DNA of 64,000 nucleotides from a bacterium (GTDB lineage: Bacteria; T1Sed10-126): the NCBI GenBank assembly GCA_003554945.1, contig PWHN01000102.1:1-64000 (forward strand), in the 5' to 3' direction. Below the pieces are notes generated by a model that was given only the letters and a program-made list of their open reading frames with translations, ran no database searches and was not told where the DNA came from. The position numbers were made by a program, and so were the translations under genes. Positions 43,066-52,078 of the stretch are shown one piece after another. The first letter of the stretch is position 1; each line of letters begins with the position of its first letter.

Positions 43066-43082
43066 TACTACTACTACTGCTG
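43066..43082 (+). promoter_or_regulatory. DnaA-trio element
   Basis: TACTACTACTACTGCTG: four TAC triplets plus TGC and TG, starting 2 bases after the DnaA box at 43055-43063. In Bacillus subtilis such 3'-GAT-5' trios stabilise DnaA filaments on one strand during origin melting. Confidence 0.78.
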
Positions 43083-43100
43083 TTTATATAAATAAATTAG
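43083..43100. promoter_or_regulatory. AT-rich DNA unwinding element
   Basis: TTTATATAAATAAATTAG: 17 of 18 bases A or T directly after the DnaA-trios; ends 26 bases before the dnaN start codon. Confidence 0.7.
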
Positions 43101-43126
43101 AAGTTAGTAGTAAAAGGAGGAGAAAA

Positions 43127-44245
43127 ATGAAGTTTTCAGCAACAAGAGCCATACTTGAAGAAGCACTCACAACGATCAGTGGAGCGGTGACATCATCGAG
43201 CAGTTTACCAGTTCTTGAACACGTATTAATTGAGGTGGACGGGAACAATCTCATTTTAAAAGCAACAGATCTTGAACTGTCACTTGAGACAGAGGGAAAA
43301 ATTAGTGGTGAAAGTGACGGCAGCTGTTCAGTGCCCGCCAGGAAATTTCAAAATCTTGTCCAATCTTTGCCTTCAGCGGAGACGGAACTATCTTTAGAAC
43401 TTACTGATGATGAACAGGTAAAGATGACTGTAGATGAAATCAACTCAGAGTTCCTTCTGCCAGTCCTGCCCAGTGACGAGTTTCCGGGGCTTCCGGAACC
43501 TGAGTCGCAAAATCTTGAGCTTAACTTTAAACTCTCCTGCGACAAGCTAATCGACATGCTGCGAAACACTCAATTTGCCGCCTCAACGGATGCCACCCGT
43601 GGTTACCTTGGCGGAGTTCTATTTGACCTTGGTGAAAAAGAGCTAACTGTAGTCGCAACCGATTCTCACCGGCTTGCCCTACATAAGCTTGAGTACAGCG
43701 AAAAAGCCCCGGCCAAAGGATCAATTTTAGTCCCGGTTGGCGCTATAAAGGAGCTTGTCAAAATTCTTCCCGAAGAAGGGGAAGTTAAAGTGGTAAGCGA
43801 CGGCAATTTAACTGAATTTATCTTTGACGGTTCTCGGCTCGTCAGCCGCTTGATCAACGAAGAATTTCCTGACTATCACAGGGTTATACCGGATGATTAC
43901 GAGAATCGTACGACTATAGATTGCAGACGTATGCTTGACGCGGTAAAGCGTGTCTCGCTGGTTGCTGACGAGAAGACCCGTCGGTTGATTCTTGACTTCT
44001 CAGCCGGTGAGCTTACCGTGAAAGCCGAAAATACTGAAGAAGGCCAGGGTGAGGAAAAATTGAGTATTGACGGCAATGCTAACCTGAAGATTGCCTTTAA
44101 CGGTGATTATCTTGCCGAAGTCCTCAAACATATAAGTGACAACCAGATTCATCTTGACTTGATTTCCGCTGACAGTCCAGGGACGTTTCGTCCCATGGAA
44201 GCCGAGGATTACCTCTATATTGTAATGCCCATGCGGCTTACCTGA
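43127..44245 (+). CDS. dnaN: DNA polymerase III beta subunit (sliding clamp)
   Basis: 372 residues, three clamp domains (about 1-120, 128-245, 246-372). Matches: MKFSATRAILEEALTTI start, ATDLELSLE, TDSHRLALHKL, and the C-terminal ending with IVMPMRLT that forms part of the partner-binding pocket. AAAGGAGG lies before the ATG. It confers processivity on the replicase; HolA and HolB in this window belong to its loader. Confidence 0.98.
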   Translation: MKFSATRAILEEALTTISGAVTSSSSLPVLEHVLIEVDGNNLILKATDLELSLETEGKISGESDGSCSVPARKFQNLVQSLPSAETELSLELTDDEQVKMTVDEINSEFLLPVLPSDEFPGLPEPESQNLELNFKLSCDKLIDMLRNTQFAASTDATRGYLGGVLFDLGEKELTVVATDSHRLALHKLEYSEKAPAKGSILVPVGAIKELVKILPEEGEVKVVSDGNLTEFIFDGSRLVSRLINEEFPDYHRVIPDDYENRTTIDCRRMLDAVKRVSLVADEKTRRLILDFSAGELTVKAENTEEGQGEEKLSIDGNANLKIAFNGDYLAEVLKHISDNQIHLDLISADSPGTFRPMEAEDYLYIVMPMRLT

Positions 44246-44256
44246 TTCGCGACCTT

Positions 44257-45333
44257 GTGCCTTTACGTAAGCTTTATATTTCACAATTTCGTAATCACAG
44301 CTTTAAAGAGGTAAAATTCCCCCCGGGGTCGAGTGCACTTACTGGTAACAATGGCAGCGGCAAGACGGCTATTTTAGAAGCAGCAAGATATTTATCCGTC
44401 GGTCGAAGTTACCGCTCCCGTTACGATCACGAAGTAATAAAGTGGGGCCAGAACAATTTTACTGTCCGCGGGGAATTTGAAGATGCTCCCGTGGAAAGTA
44501 TTGCTATTCGTTATCACTATTCCTCGACTAACCGCGGTCAGAAACAGGTCTACGTTGATGATGAACAGTTGACCCGGCTTTCAAAATTGCAGGGTCTCTT
44601 TCCCACCGTTATTAATTATCCTGAATTAACCCGTCTGTTAACCGGTTCTCCTGCCGGAAGACGAGAGTTTATGAACGCTTTACTCGGTCAGATTTCCCTT
44701 GATTACATCGATAACCTCAAATCTTATAAGCAGGCTTTAAATCAACGTAACTCTCTTTTGAAACAGTCGCAGCCGGACGAGCTTCTGCTTGCTCAGTATG
44801 AGGAGCGTCTTGCTACCTCTGCGAAAATAATACGCGAACAGCGGAATCAGCTCTTAAACTGGCTGGAGAAACGATTGATAAAAGAGCAGGAATTTTTAGC
44901 GGCTGATCTACTGCCCGAGCTGAGTCTGGTTTACGACGCCGGACTTGATGAAAAGGATATTCGTCTTCAGTTTGAACGTGAGCGACCAAAAGCTATGCGC
45001 CGCAGCTACACGACTATAGGGGTTCAGCGTGACGACTGGAAACTGGTCGACAGCTCCGGCAGGGAACTGAAAGAATTCGCGTCGCGCGGCGAGTTGAAGT
45101 TGATTCTTGCTGCTCTTAAATTTGTTGAGGCTCGTTTTCTGGAAGAAAAAACAGGCCGTCGTCCCACTTTTCTGGTTGATGATTTTAGCGCTGAGCTTGA
45201 CGTTCGTCATCAAAAAAAAGTGCTCTCCAGAAATAGAGAGTTAAACTATCAGTTCTTATGCAGCGGAGTTAAAATGGCTTCAGAAGTTTCAGTGAACCAG
45301 GTCATAAAGGTGGAAGATTTTAATGGTAGATAA
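44257..45333 (+). CDS. recF: DNA replication and repair protein RecF
   Basis: 358 residues. Walker A LTGNNGSGKTAILEA, LSVGRSYRSR, ABC signature region FASRGELKLILAALKF, Walker B PTFLVDDFSAELD. It helps load RecA at gaps with RecO and RecR (recR is at 55973). GTG 44257 has no clear ribosome site and lies 11 bases after dnaN. The small yaaA (S4-like) gene that lies between dnaN and recF in Bacillus is absent. Confidence 0.96.
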   Translation: MPLRKLYISQFRNHSFKEVKFPPGSSALTGNNGSGKTAILEAARYLSVGRSYRSRYDHEVIKWGQNNFTVRGEFEDAPVESIAIRYHYSSTNRGQKQVYVDDEQLTRLSKLQGLFPTVINYPELTRLLTGSPAGRREFMNALLGQISLDYIDNLKSYKQALNQRNSLLKQSQPDELLLAQYEERLATSAKIIREQRNQLLNWLEKRLIKEQEFLAADLLPELSLVYDAGLDEKDIRLQFERERPKAMRRSYTTIGVQRDDWKLVDSSGRELKEFASRGELKLILAALKFVEARFLEEKTGRRPTFLVDDFSAELDVRHQKKVLSRNRELNYQFLCSGVKMASEVSVNQVIKVEDFNGR

Positions 45334-45604
45334 GCTGGGAGATGTTCTCGAAGAAATGCTGGCAAAGAAAAATATGCGGGAAAAGATCGATGTCGCCCGG
45401 CTTACGGAGGAGTGGGAAGAAATTGTCGGTGGGCTCTTCTCTGCACACGTGGAGGTTGTAAAAATTACCAACGGCCGCTTGCTTCTGAGGGCCTCCGACC
45501 CGGGCTGGAGTCACCAGGCGGAAATGATGAAGCTGAACATAAAGAAGGCGATAAACAATCATTTTGACTACCAGCTTGTAAAAGAAATAAGAGTTGTAAA
45601 TTAG
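45323..45604 (+). CDS. DUF721 (DciA-like) protein
   Basis: 93 residues. Pattern of DUF721: an N-terminal helix, VARLTEEWEEIVGGLFSAHV, then KITNGRLLLRASDPGWSHQAEMMK-type core (Trp before the hydrophobic helix). Relatives (DciA) load the replicative helicase where DnaC/DnaI is absent. The recF-DUF721-gyrB position is conserved in many bacteria. Overlaps recF by 11 bases. Confidence 0.82.
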   Translation: MVDKLGDVLEEMLAKKNMREKIDVARLTEEWEEIVGGLFSAHVEVVKITNGRLLLRASDPGWSHQAEMMKLNIKKAINNHFDYQLVKEIRVVN

Positions 45605-45623
45605 TGGAGATTGCTGGACTTTT

Positions 45624-45661
45624 CCCGCGCGTACATATACAATTATGTGCGCAATCGCGGG
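45624..45661 (+). other. Stable hairpin in the gyrB leader
   Basis: GCGTACATA (45629-45637) pairs with TATGTGCGC (45644-45652) with one G-U. The outer CCCGC pairs with GCGGG (45657-45661), leaving a 4-base bulge. No T-run follows, so it is not a plain terminator. It lies 57 bases before the gyrB ATG, which itself lacks a strong ribosome site. Confidence 0.5.
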
Positions 45662-45717
45662 CGGAAATTGATTGCGTTCACAGTAAAAAATATCCTCAGA
45701 ATATCGGACTGATTTAA

Positions 45718-47613
45718 ATGGCAAAAACAGAGTACGCTTCTGACAAAATTAAGGTGCTTGAAGGCTTGGAAGCGGTTAAAAAACGTCCCGGGATGTATAT
45801 TGGTTCTACTGATCAGCGGGGCCTGCACCACCTGGTCTACGAAGTAATCGACAACAGTATTGACGAGGCGATGGCCGGTTACTGCGATAATATTGAGGTA
45901 ATTATTGACGAGGAGAACCACGTAACAGTCTCCGACAACGGCCGCGGTGTGCCGGTCGACGAGCATCCGAAATATGGAGTCTCGGGCGTTGAGGTGGTAA
46001 TGACACGTTTGCACGCCGGTGGCAAATTTGATTCCAGTTCTTATGAAATCAGCGGTGGTTTGCACGGCGTTGGTGTTTCGGTGGTAAATGCTCTTTCTTC
46101 CGAGTTGGAGGTAACTGTAGAGAAAAATGACAAAAAATATTATCAGAAGTTTGAAGAAGGACATCCTGTTGACCCTCTTGAAGTAATCGGCAGCTCGGAA
46201 AGCCGTGGGACAACAGTCCGTTTTAAACCCAATCCTGAGGTCTTTGAAACTCTTCAGTTTAACTCCGAGACGCTGGCCAAAAAATTTCGCGAAATTGCCT
46301 ACCTGAACAGCGGCTTGCGGATTACATTCCAGAATGAGCTGGATGACACTGACGAAAATTTTTACTACGAACGTGGAATTAGTGAGTTTGTGGAGTATTT
46401 GAACAGAAATTTTGATCCGCTGCACGAGGAAGTAATATTTTTTGATGATGATGTCAACGGAATCAATGTTAAGCTGGCTTTTCAGTATGCGGTTGATTCT
46501 TACAAGGACCGCATATTCGCCTTTGCCAACAACATTAACACCCACGAGGGTGGGACCCATCTTACCGGTCTAAAGACTGCCCTGACCCGGGTGGTTAACC
46601 GTTATGCAGAGGCTAACAATTTACTCGACGACGAGAGTTTAAAAGGCGAAGATATTCGTGAGGGACTTACGGCAATACTCAGTGTTTTAATTCCTGAACC
46701 ACAATTTGAGGGTCAGACAAAGACAAAGCTGGGGAACAGTGAAGCACGCGGGGCTGTTGAGTCGGTGATCAGTAATAAGCTCGAGATATATCTGAACGAA
46801 CAGCCCTCTGTTGCCAAGAAAATTGTTCAGAAAGCTAAGGCCGCCGCTGAAGCACGCTGTGCCGCACAAAAAGCTAAGAAGTTAACACGTCGTAAGTCCG
46901 TCCTGCGGTCCACTTCCCTGCCCGGTAAGCTGGCTGACTGCTCGAGCCGGGATCCGGAGGAGTGTGAGTTATTCATTGTCGAGGGAGATTCTGCAGGCGG
47001 TAGCGCCAAGCAAGGACGCAACCGGGAGTTTCAGGCTATTTTACCGTTGAAAGGAAAAATACTTAACGTCGAGAAGGCCCGTATTAATCGCATACTGGAC
47101 AATGATGAGATCCAGGCGATGATTACCGCCCTGGGCACCGGTATAGGCGAAGAGGAGTTTGACATCTCTCGGCTCCGTTATCACAAGATAATCATAATGA
47201 CTGACGCTGACGTTGACGGTGCCCATATTCGAACACTTCTGCTCACTCTTTATTTTCGCTACTTGCGCGACCTGATTGAAGAGGGCTATCTTTACATAGC
47301 ACAGCCGCCTCTTTATCGAGTTGCTAAAAATGGTCGTGTCCAGTACGTTTACAAGGAAAAACATCTTGCCGAAACGCTGGATCAGTTTAACGGTAAGCCA
47401 AAAATTCAACGTTATAAGGGGCTGGGCGAGATGAATCCCGGCCAGCTTTTAGATACAACGCTTGACCCTGAGAAACGAGTTCTAAAACAGGTGAGGCTTG
47501 AAGATGCGGTGGAAGCCGACGAGCTGTTCACGACGTTGATGGGGGATGACGTTCAGCCCCGGCGGGAATTTATTGAAAAACATGCAAACGAAGTTACTAA
47601 CTTAGACGTCTGA
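45718..47613 (+). CDS. gyrB: DNA gyrase subunit B
   Basis: 631 residues. GHKL ATPase ([39 protein letters not shown]), transducer, Toprim with [15 protein letters not shown] and [11 protein letters not shown], and the tail [10 protein letters not shown]. Length and the absence of the ParE-type insert agree with gyrase. It introduces negative supercoils with GyrA. Preceded by a hairpin at 45624-45661. Confidence 0.98.
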   Translation: MAKTEYASDKIKVLEGLEAVKKRPGMYIGSTDQRGLHHLVYEVIDNSIDEAMAGYCDNIEVIIDEENHVTVSDNGRGVPVDEHPKYGVSGVEVVMTRLHAGGKFDSSSYEISGGLHGVGVSVVNALSSELEVTVEKNDKKYYQKFEEGHPVDPLEVIGSSESRGTTVRFKPNPEVFETLQFNSETLAKKFREIAYLNSGLRITFQNELDDTDENFYYERGISEFVEYLNRNFDPLHEEVIFFDDDVNGINVKLAFQYAVDSYKDRIFAFANNINTHEGGTHLTGLKTALTRVVNRYAEANNLLDDESLKGEDIREGLTAILSVLIPEPQFEGQTKTKLGNSEARGAVESVISNKLEIYLNEQPSVAKKIVQKAKAAAEARCAAQKAKKLTRRKSVLRSTSLPGKLADCSSRDPEECELFIVEGDSAGGSAKQGRNREFQAILPLKGKILNVEKARINRILDNDEIQAMITALGTGIGEEEFDISRLRYHKIIIMTDADVDGAHIRTLLLTLYFRYLRDLIEEGYLYIAQPPLYRVAKNGRVQYVYKEKHLAETLDQFNGKPKIQRYKGLGEMNPGQLLDTTLDPEKRVLKQVRLEDAVEADELFTTLMGDDVQPRREFIEKHANEVTNLDV

Positions 47614-47623
47614 GGGATATATA

Positions 47624-50086
47624 ATGACAGTTGAAGCAGACCAGGCCGGCGGTGGCCGTATAGAAACCGCCTACGTTGAAGAAGAGATAAAGGATTCCTA
47701 CATTGATTACGCGATGAGCGTTATCGTTGGGCGAGCTTTACCCGACGTTCGCGATGGGTTAAAACCGGTCCATCGCCGTATTTTATACGCAATGAATGAA
47801 CTCAGTCTCTACTACAATCGGCCCCACAAGAAGAGCGCCCGTATTGTCGGTGAAGTGCTGGGTAAATTTCACCCCCACGGTGATACCGCCGTTTACGACA
47901 CCCTGGTTCGCATGGCCCAGGATTTTTCTCTTCGTTACCCACTGGTCGACGGCCAGGGGAATTTTGGCAGCATTGACGGCGACAATCCGGCTGCCATGCG
48001 TTACACCGAGGCCCGCCTTGCTAAAATTTCCAATGAAATGCTTGCTGATATCGAAGAGGAAACGGTAGAGTTCAGACCTAATTTTGATGAGTCCATGCAT
48101 GAGCCTGAGGTGCTGCCGGCCCGTCTGCCCAACCTGCTGGTTAACGGTTCTTCGGGGATAGCCGTTGGCATGGCAACTAACATTCCTCCTCATAACCTAA
48201 CCGAGGTCCTGGACGCTGTCGACTACCAGTTGCATAATCCTGACTGCTCGATCGAGGAGCTGATGGATTTTATTCCCGGTCCTGATTTTCCAACCGGTGG
48301 TCTTATCTGTTCTAAAAAGGGTCTGCGGGAGATGTACGAGACGGGACGTGGCAAAATTATTATGCGCGGCATAGTTGAGGTGGTTGAGCGTGATGGTAAG
48401 TCGGACAGAATAATCATATCCGAGATTCCTTACGGCGTGAACAAGGCGAAGATGATTGAAAAGATAGCAGATCGAGTCAAAGCTGAAAAAATTGAAGGAA
48501 TAAGTGACGTTCGTGACGAGTCTGATCGCCATGGAATTCGGGTCGTTGTTGAACTCAAGCGTGGAGCTAATCCCGAGGTGGTTCGTAATCAGCTTTTTAA
48601 ATACACCCGGCTTGAACATACCTTTGGTGCTCAGATGCTGGCGCTTGTTGACGGTGAACCGGTTGTTCTCAGTCTGAAGCAGATAATTGGTCACTTTATC
48701 GAGCATCGTTTTACCGTAATTCGACGCCGCACCCGCTACCGGCTGGAAAAAGCCAGACGCCGCGCTCATATTTTAGAGGGTTACTTAATTGCTATCGCCA
48801 ACATTGACGAGGTAGTAAAAATTATCAAACAGTCTGCGGGTCCGGAAGAGGCTGGCAAAGAACTTCAGTCAACATTTGAGGTAACGGAGGAGCAGGCGAC
48901 AGCTATCCTGCGCATGCAGTTGCAGCGCTTGACTTCGCTTGAGGCTGAAAAAGTTGAGTCCGAACACGAACAGTTACTGGCTGACATTGAAGATTACGAG
49001 GATATTCTTGGCGATGACAACCGGGTGAAAGAAATTATTAGCGAGGAGCTGTCCGAGCTTGAGGAAGATTACGGCGACGAACGGCGCACTCAGTTCAGTG
49101 ATCAACCGCTGGACGTGACCAAAGAGGATTTGATTGATGACAAGCCCGCCATTTTTACGCTCTCCGATCAGGGCTATATTAAACGCACTGATCCCAATAA
49201 ATTTCGTCTCCAGCGCCGCGGTGGTCGTGGTATATACGGTGCTGATCCAAAAGAGGGCGACTATATAAGTCGAGTCTTCTCCGCCTACACGCACGACTAT
49301 CTGCTCGTCTTTACATCCCGCGGTATATGTTACTGGCTCAAGGGCTACGATGTTCCTGAAGGCGGCCGCCGCACCCGGGGAACTCCAATAATTAACCTGA
49401 TTGACATTCGGCCTGACGAGGAAGTCATGGCCATGATTCCCCTGGCTGAATTGAACGAGGGTTACCTTGTCATGGCAACTGCTTCCGGTCGTGTGAAAAA
49501 GACCGATCTGAAAGCCTATAGCCGTCCCCGCCGCGGTGGAATTATAGGTATAGATTTAACAGATGATGATGCCCTTGTTTCCGTCTGTAGAACCAGTGGC
49601 ACCGATGATTTGCTGCTGGCCAGCGCCGGTGGCTACGCCATTCGGTTTTCGGAAAAAGATGTTCGCCCGACCGGGCGTGGCACCCAGGGAGTTAAAGGAA
49701 TTAATCTGCAGGCCGGTGACCGGGTCGTCGGTGTTGCACCTGTCCAGGCTGATAAAGAGCTTTTAACTGTCTGTGAAAACGGTTATGGTAAACGTACAGC
49801 TTTTGATGAATACCGGCCTCAGACCCGCGGTGGTAAGGGATTGGTTAACCTGAAGAATAAAGAGCGCACCGGTGATGTGGTTACTGTTCGTTCTGTTGCT
49901 TCTGATGACGAGTTAATCTGTATTTCTGATCGGGGCATCATCCTGCGCATGGAAGCTGAAGAAGTCAGTCAGATTGGTCGACCCACCCAGGGTGTTAAGG
50001 TGATGCGAGTCATGGAAAATCAACGTATCACTGACGTTTCAGTGGCCGTGCGAGAACGTCAGGAGGAGGAAGAGGAGAATGAGTGA
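47624..50086 (+). CDS. gyrA: DNA gyrase subunit A
   Basis: 820 residues. Quinolone-region helix ([14 protein letters not shown]), catalytic Tyr127 in MRYTEARL, coiled-coil tower, and a six-bladed C-terminal domain with the GyrA box QRRGGRG (canonical QRRGGKG), which separates it from ParC. The acidic tail (RQEEEEENE) is typical. GAGGG precedes the ATG, 10 bases after gyrB. The 3' end overlaps the next small gene by 8 bases. Confidence 0.98.
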   Translation: MTVEADQAGGGRIETAYVEEEIKDSYIDYAMSVIVGRALPDVRDGLKPVHRRILYAMNELSLYYNRPHKKSARIVGEVLGKFHPHGDTAVYDTLVRMAQDFSLRYPLVDGQGNFGSIDGDNPAAMRYTEARLAKISNEMLADIEEETVEFRPNFDESMHEPEVLPARLPNLLVNGSSGIAVGMATNIPPHNLTEVLDAVDYQLHNPDCSIEELMDFIPGPDFPTGGLICSKKGLREMYETGRGKIIMRGIVEVVERDGKSDRIIISEIPYGVNKAKMIEKIADRVKAEKIEGISDVRDESDRHGIRVVVELKRGANPEVVRNQLFKYTRLEHTFGAQMLALVDGEPVVLSLKQIIGHFIEHRFTVIRRRTRYRLEKARRRAHILEGYLIAIANIDEVVKIIKQSAGPEEAGKELQSTFEVTEEQATAILRMQLQRLTSLEAEKVESEHEQLLADIEDYEDILGDDNRVKEIISEELSELEEDYGDERRTQFSDQPLDVTKEDLIDDKPAIFTLSDQGYIKRTDPNKFRLQRRGGRGIYGADPKEGDYISRVFSAYTHDYLLVFTSRGICYWLKGYDVPEGGRRTRGTPIINLIDIRPDEEVMAMIPLAELNEGYLVMATASGRVKKTDLKAYSRPRRGGIIGIDLTDDDALVSVCRTSGTDDLLLASAGGYAIRFSEKDVRPTGRGTQGVKGINLQAGDRVVGVAPVQADKELLTVCENGYGKRTAFDEYRPQTRGGKGLVNLKNKERTGDVVTVRSVASDDELICISDRGIILRMEAEEVSQIGRPTQGVKVMRVMENQRITDVSVAVRERQEEEEENE

Positions 50087-50327
50087 AGCTGAGCTAAAAT
50101 ACTACCGGCACGAACAGGAAATTCCTGAAGTGGGTAAAGCAATCAGTATTTATGAGTGTGAAGTTAGCGATTCTGCGCTACTTGTTCAACGTTTTGTCAC
50201 TCATGTGCCCGAGAGCGGTGATTATGATCGGATGACTGTTGACTGGGCGATGGAACTTGTCCGTGATGATGTGGTCGAAGTAAGCGCTGAGGAGTTTGAG
50301 CAGCTATGGGAGCTGGACGGTGAGTGA
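50079..50327 (+). CDS. Small acidic protein of unknown function downstream of gyrA
   Basis: 82 residues, about a quarter Glu/Asp, no Cys and no membrane segment. Starts in the gyrA 3' end after a GAGGAGGAAGAGG ribosome site, and overlaps hpnC by 8 bases, so it is translated as part of the gyrA-hpn chain. I do not recognise a domain; a compact alpha/beta fold is possible. Confidence 0.65.
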   Translation: MSEAELKYYRHEQEIPEVGKAISIYECEVSDSALLVQRFVTHVPESGDYDRMTVDWAMELVRDDVVEVSAEEFEQLWELDGE

Positions 50328-51207
50328 CCGGCGCTCCCTAGATTTAAAAGTTGAAGATATAGATGCCGCCCGGCGTCACTGCCGTCGCCTGGCCTCCAGT
50401 CACTACGAAAATTTTACCGTAGTCCTACCCCTGCTTAACTCGAAGTTACGGCAGGATCTCGCCAATATTTACGCTTACTGTCGCTGGGTTGACGATCTTG
50501 CAGACAGGGATTTACCGGCTGAAGAAATACTTTCAGACCTCGATAAATTTGAAACCATGCTTGTCGCCACTGTTGACGGCTCCCCTCCGACTCATCCTGT
50601 TTTTCTTGCCCTGCAGGAGACGATAGAACGCCGTCGTCTCAAAGCCCGGCCATTTTATGATTTGATCTCCGCTTTCCGTCAGGACCAGCAAAAAAAAGAA
50701 TACGAAACTTTTACCGAACTGGTCGATTACAGCCGCCGCAGCGCCGCGCCGGTTGGCCGCCTGGTGCTCGACTGTTTCGAGGCCCGCAGCGATTTAACCG
50801 AGCATTACGCTGACGCCACTTCGATTGCACTGCAGCTTGTTAATTTCTGGGCCGACGTCCCGATCGATCTTGACCTTGGTCGTATTTATCTCCCCCGCGC
50901 GGACCGCCGCCGTTTTGGTGTCAGCCGCCAGGAGCTGGAAGCCGGCAAAGTGAACGATTCTTTCGCCCGACTGATGTCCTTTGAAATCGAACGCACCCGT
51001 GACTGGTTGCGCGTAGGATGGGAGCTGGTTGATCAACTGGACTTTCCCCTGTCTCTGGCGGTTCAGCTCTTCAATGCCGGAGGTTGGAAAGTGCTGGATA
51101 AAATTGAAGCTAACGGTTACGATGTTTTTAGCCGCCGCCGGACTTTAAATAGGCGCGATAAAATTATCCTTCTCTTGAAGGGAGCGTGGGCCTCTCTTGT
51201 CGGATAA
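50320..51207 (+). CDS. hpnC: Squalene synthase HpnC-type (hydroxysqualene synthase)
   Basis: 295 residues. Trans-isoprenyl diphosphate synthase with both Asp motifs: YAYCRWVDDLADR and LQLVNFWADVPIDL, then GRIYLPRADRRRFGV. In the three-step route HpnC converts presqualene diphosphate to hydroxysqualene. GTG 50320 follows GGGAG by 7 bases and overlaps the upstream small gene. hpnC, hpnD and hpnE overlap each other and are surely one operon. Confidence 0.9.
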   Translation: MSDRRSLDLKVEDIDAARRHCRRLASSHYENFTVVLPLLNSKLRQDLANIYAYCRWVDDLADRDLPAEEILSDLDKFETMLVATVDGSPPTHPVFLALQETIERRRLKARPFYDLISAFRQDQQKKEYETFTELVDYSRRSAAPVGRLVLDCFEARSDLTEHYADATSIALQLVNFWADVPIDLDLGRIYLPRADRRRFGVSRQELEAGKVNDSFARLMSFEIERTRDWLRVGWELVDQLDFPLSLAVQLFNAGGWKVLDKIEANGYDVFSRRRTLNRRDKIILLLKGAWASLVG

Positions 51208-52078
51208 TTCTGATTATCCATCTGAACTGCAGGAAGCACTTGTTGAGTGTCGTCGCCGCAGTCTCGAGGCGGATAGTACTTTTCATTTTGCTCTCCGTTT
51301 TTTGCCGTCCGAGGACCGCGATGCTCTTCATGTGCTCTATTATTTCTGCCGCCGGGTTGACGATGCAGTTGATGAGCCGCGCGAAGAGGAACGGAGCCGC
51401 GAGCTGCTTGCGCAGCTTCGCAGTGGCCTGACCGGTGATGAGGAGGGAGAACTTTGGACCGGCGTTCACTGGCTGCAGAGTCAATACGAGCTGCCTGAAA
51501 AATATTTTTATGATCTTATAAAAGGGGCGGAAACTGATCTTGGCTCAGTTCGTATTGCTGATCCTGAAGAATTGCGTCAGTATACTTATCGGGTTGCCGG
51601 AACGGTTGGTCTCTCGATGCTGCATATTTTTGGGCTAACCGGTGAGCGGGAGAAAAAACTGGGCAAAAAGATGGGACACGCTTTTCAACTTACCAATATA
51701 TTACGGGATATCGACGAGGATCGGGAGCGAGACCGCTGCTACATCCCGACATCGCTCTTGCGCCGTTACAATGCAGTTGAGGCCTGGCAGGAGGGGGAGA
51801 TGACGGAAGGGTATCATAGTGCGCTTCTTGCACTGGCCAGCGAAGCTGAACGGAGCTACAGCGAGTCAGTTGAGCTGTTAAAGGAGCTCAGCGGCCGCCG
51901 ACGCTTCACCCTGGCGCTGATGAATGCCGCATACAGCCTTTACCTGGCCCGCCTTTACGACGTAGATTTTGTTGCTTCACGAACTAACATGAGCATTGGC
52001 CGTCTGACCGCTCCGCAGCTCCTCTGGCGTGGTCTCAGAGCTCTGCTGGGAAGTCCGCATCGTTGTCTCTACGTGTAG
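51197..52078 (+). CDS. hpnD: Presqualene diphosphate synthase HpnD
   Basis: 293 residues. FHFALRFLPSEDRDALHVLY start, first Asp motif CRRVDDAVDE, second QLTNILRDIDEDRERDRCYIP; GTVGLSMLHIFG between. Condenses two farnesyl diphosphates to presqualene diphosphate. TTG start in an 11-base overlap with hpnC. Confidence 0.9.
   Translation: MSDNSDYPSELQEALVECRRRSLEADSTFHFALRFLPSEDRDALHVLYYFCRRVDDAVDEPREEERSRELLAQLRSGLTGDEEGELWTGVHWLQSQYELPEKYFYDLIKGAETDLGSVRIADPEELRQYTYRVAGTVGLSMLHIFGLTGEREKKLGKKMGHAFQLTNILRDIDEDRERDRCYIPTSLLRRYNAVEAWQEGEMTEGYHSALLALASEAERSYSESVELLKELSGRRRFTLALMNAAYSLYLARLYDVDFVASRTNMSIGRLTAPQLLWRGLRALLGSPHRCLYV

Larger units (their letters stand above)
42676..43126. other. oriC, part 2 (between dnaA and dnaN) with unwinding site
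   Basis: 451 bases without a gene. DnaA-box-like sites: TGGGGATAA (42926), TTATCCCCG (42982, two mismatches) and TAATCCACA (43055). The last is followed by DnaA-trios and an AT-rich stretch just before dnaN. The same architecture marks the unwinding site of Bacillus subtilis. Confidence 0.85.

Noticed and set aside
45643-46560. 305-codon open frame on the minus strand opposite gyrB
   Set aside because: Complements gyrB codon for codon, with no ribosome site and no family resemblance; gyrB on the plus strand is certain.
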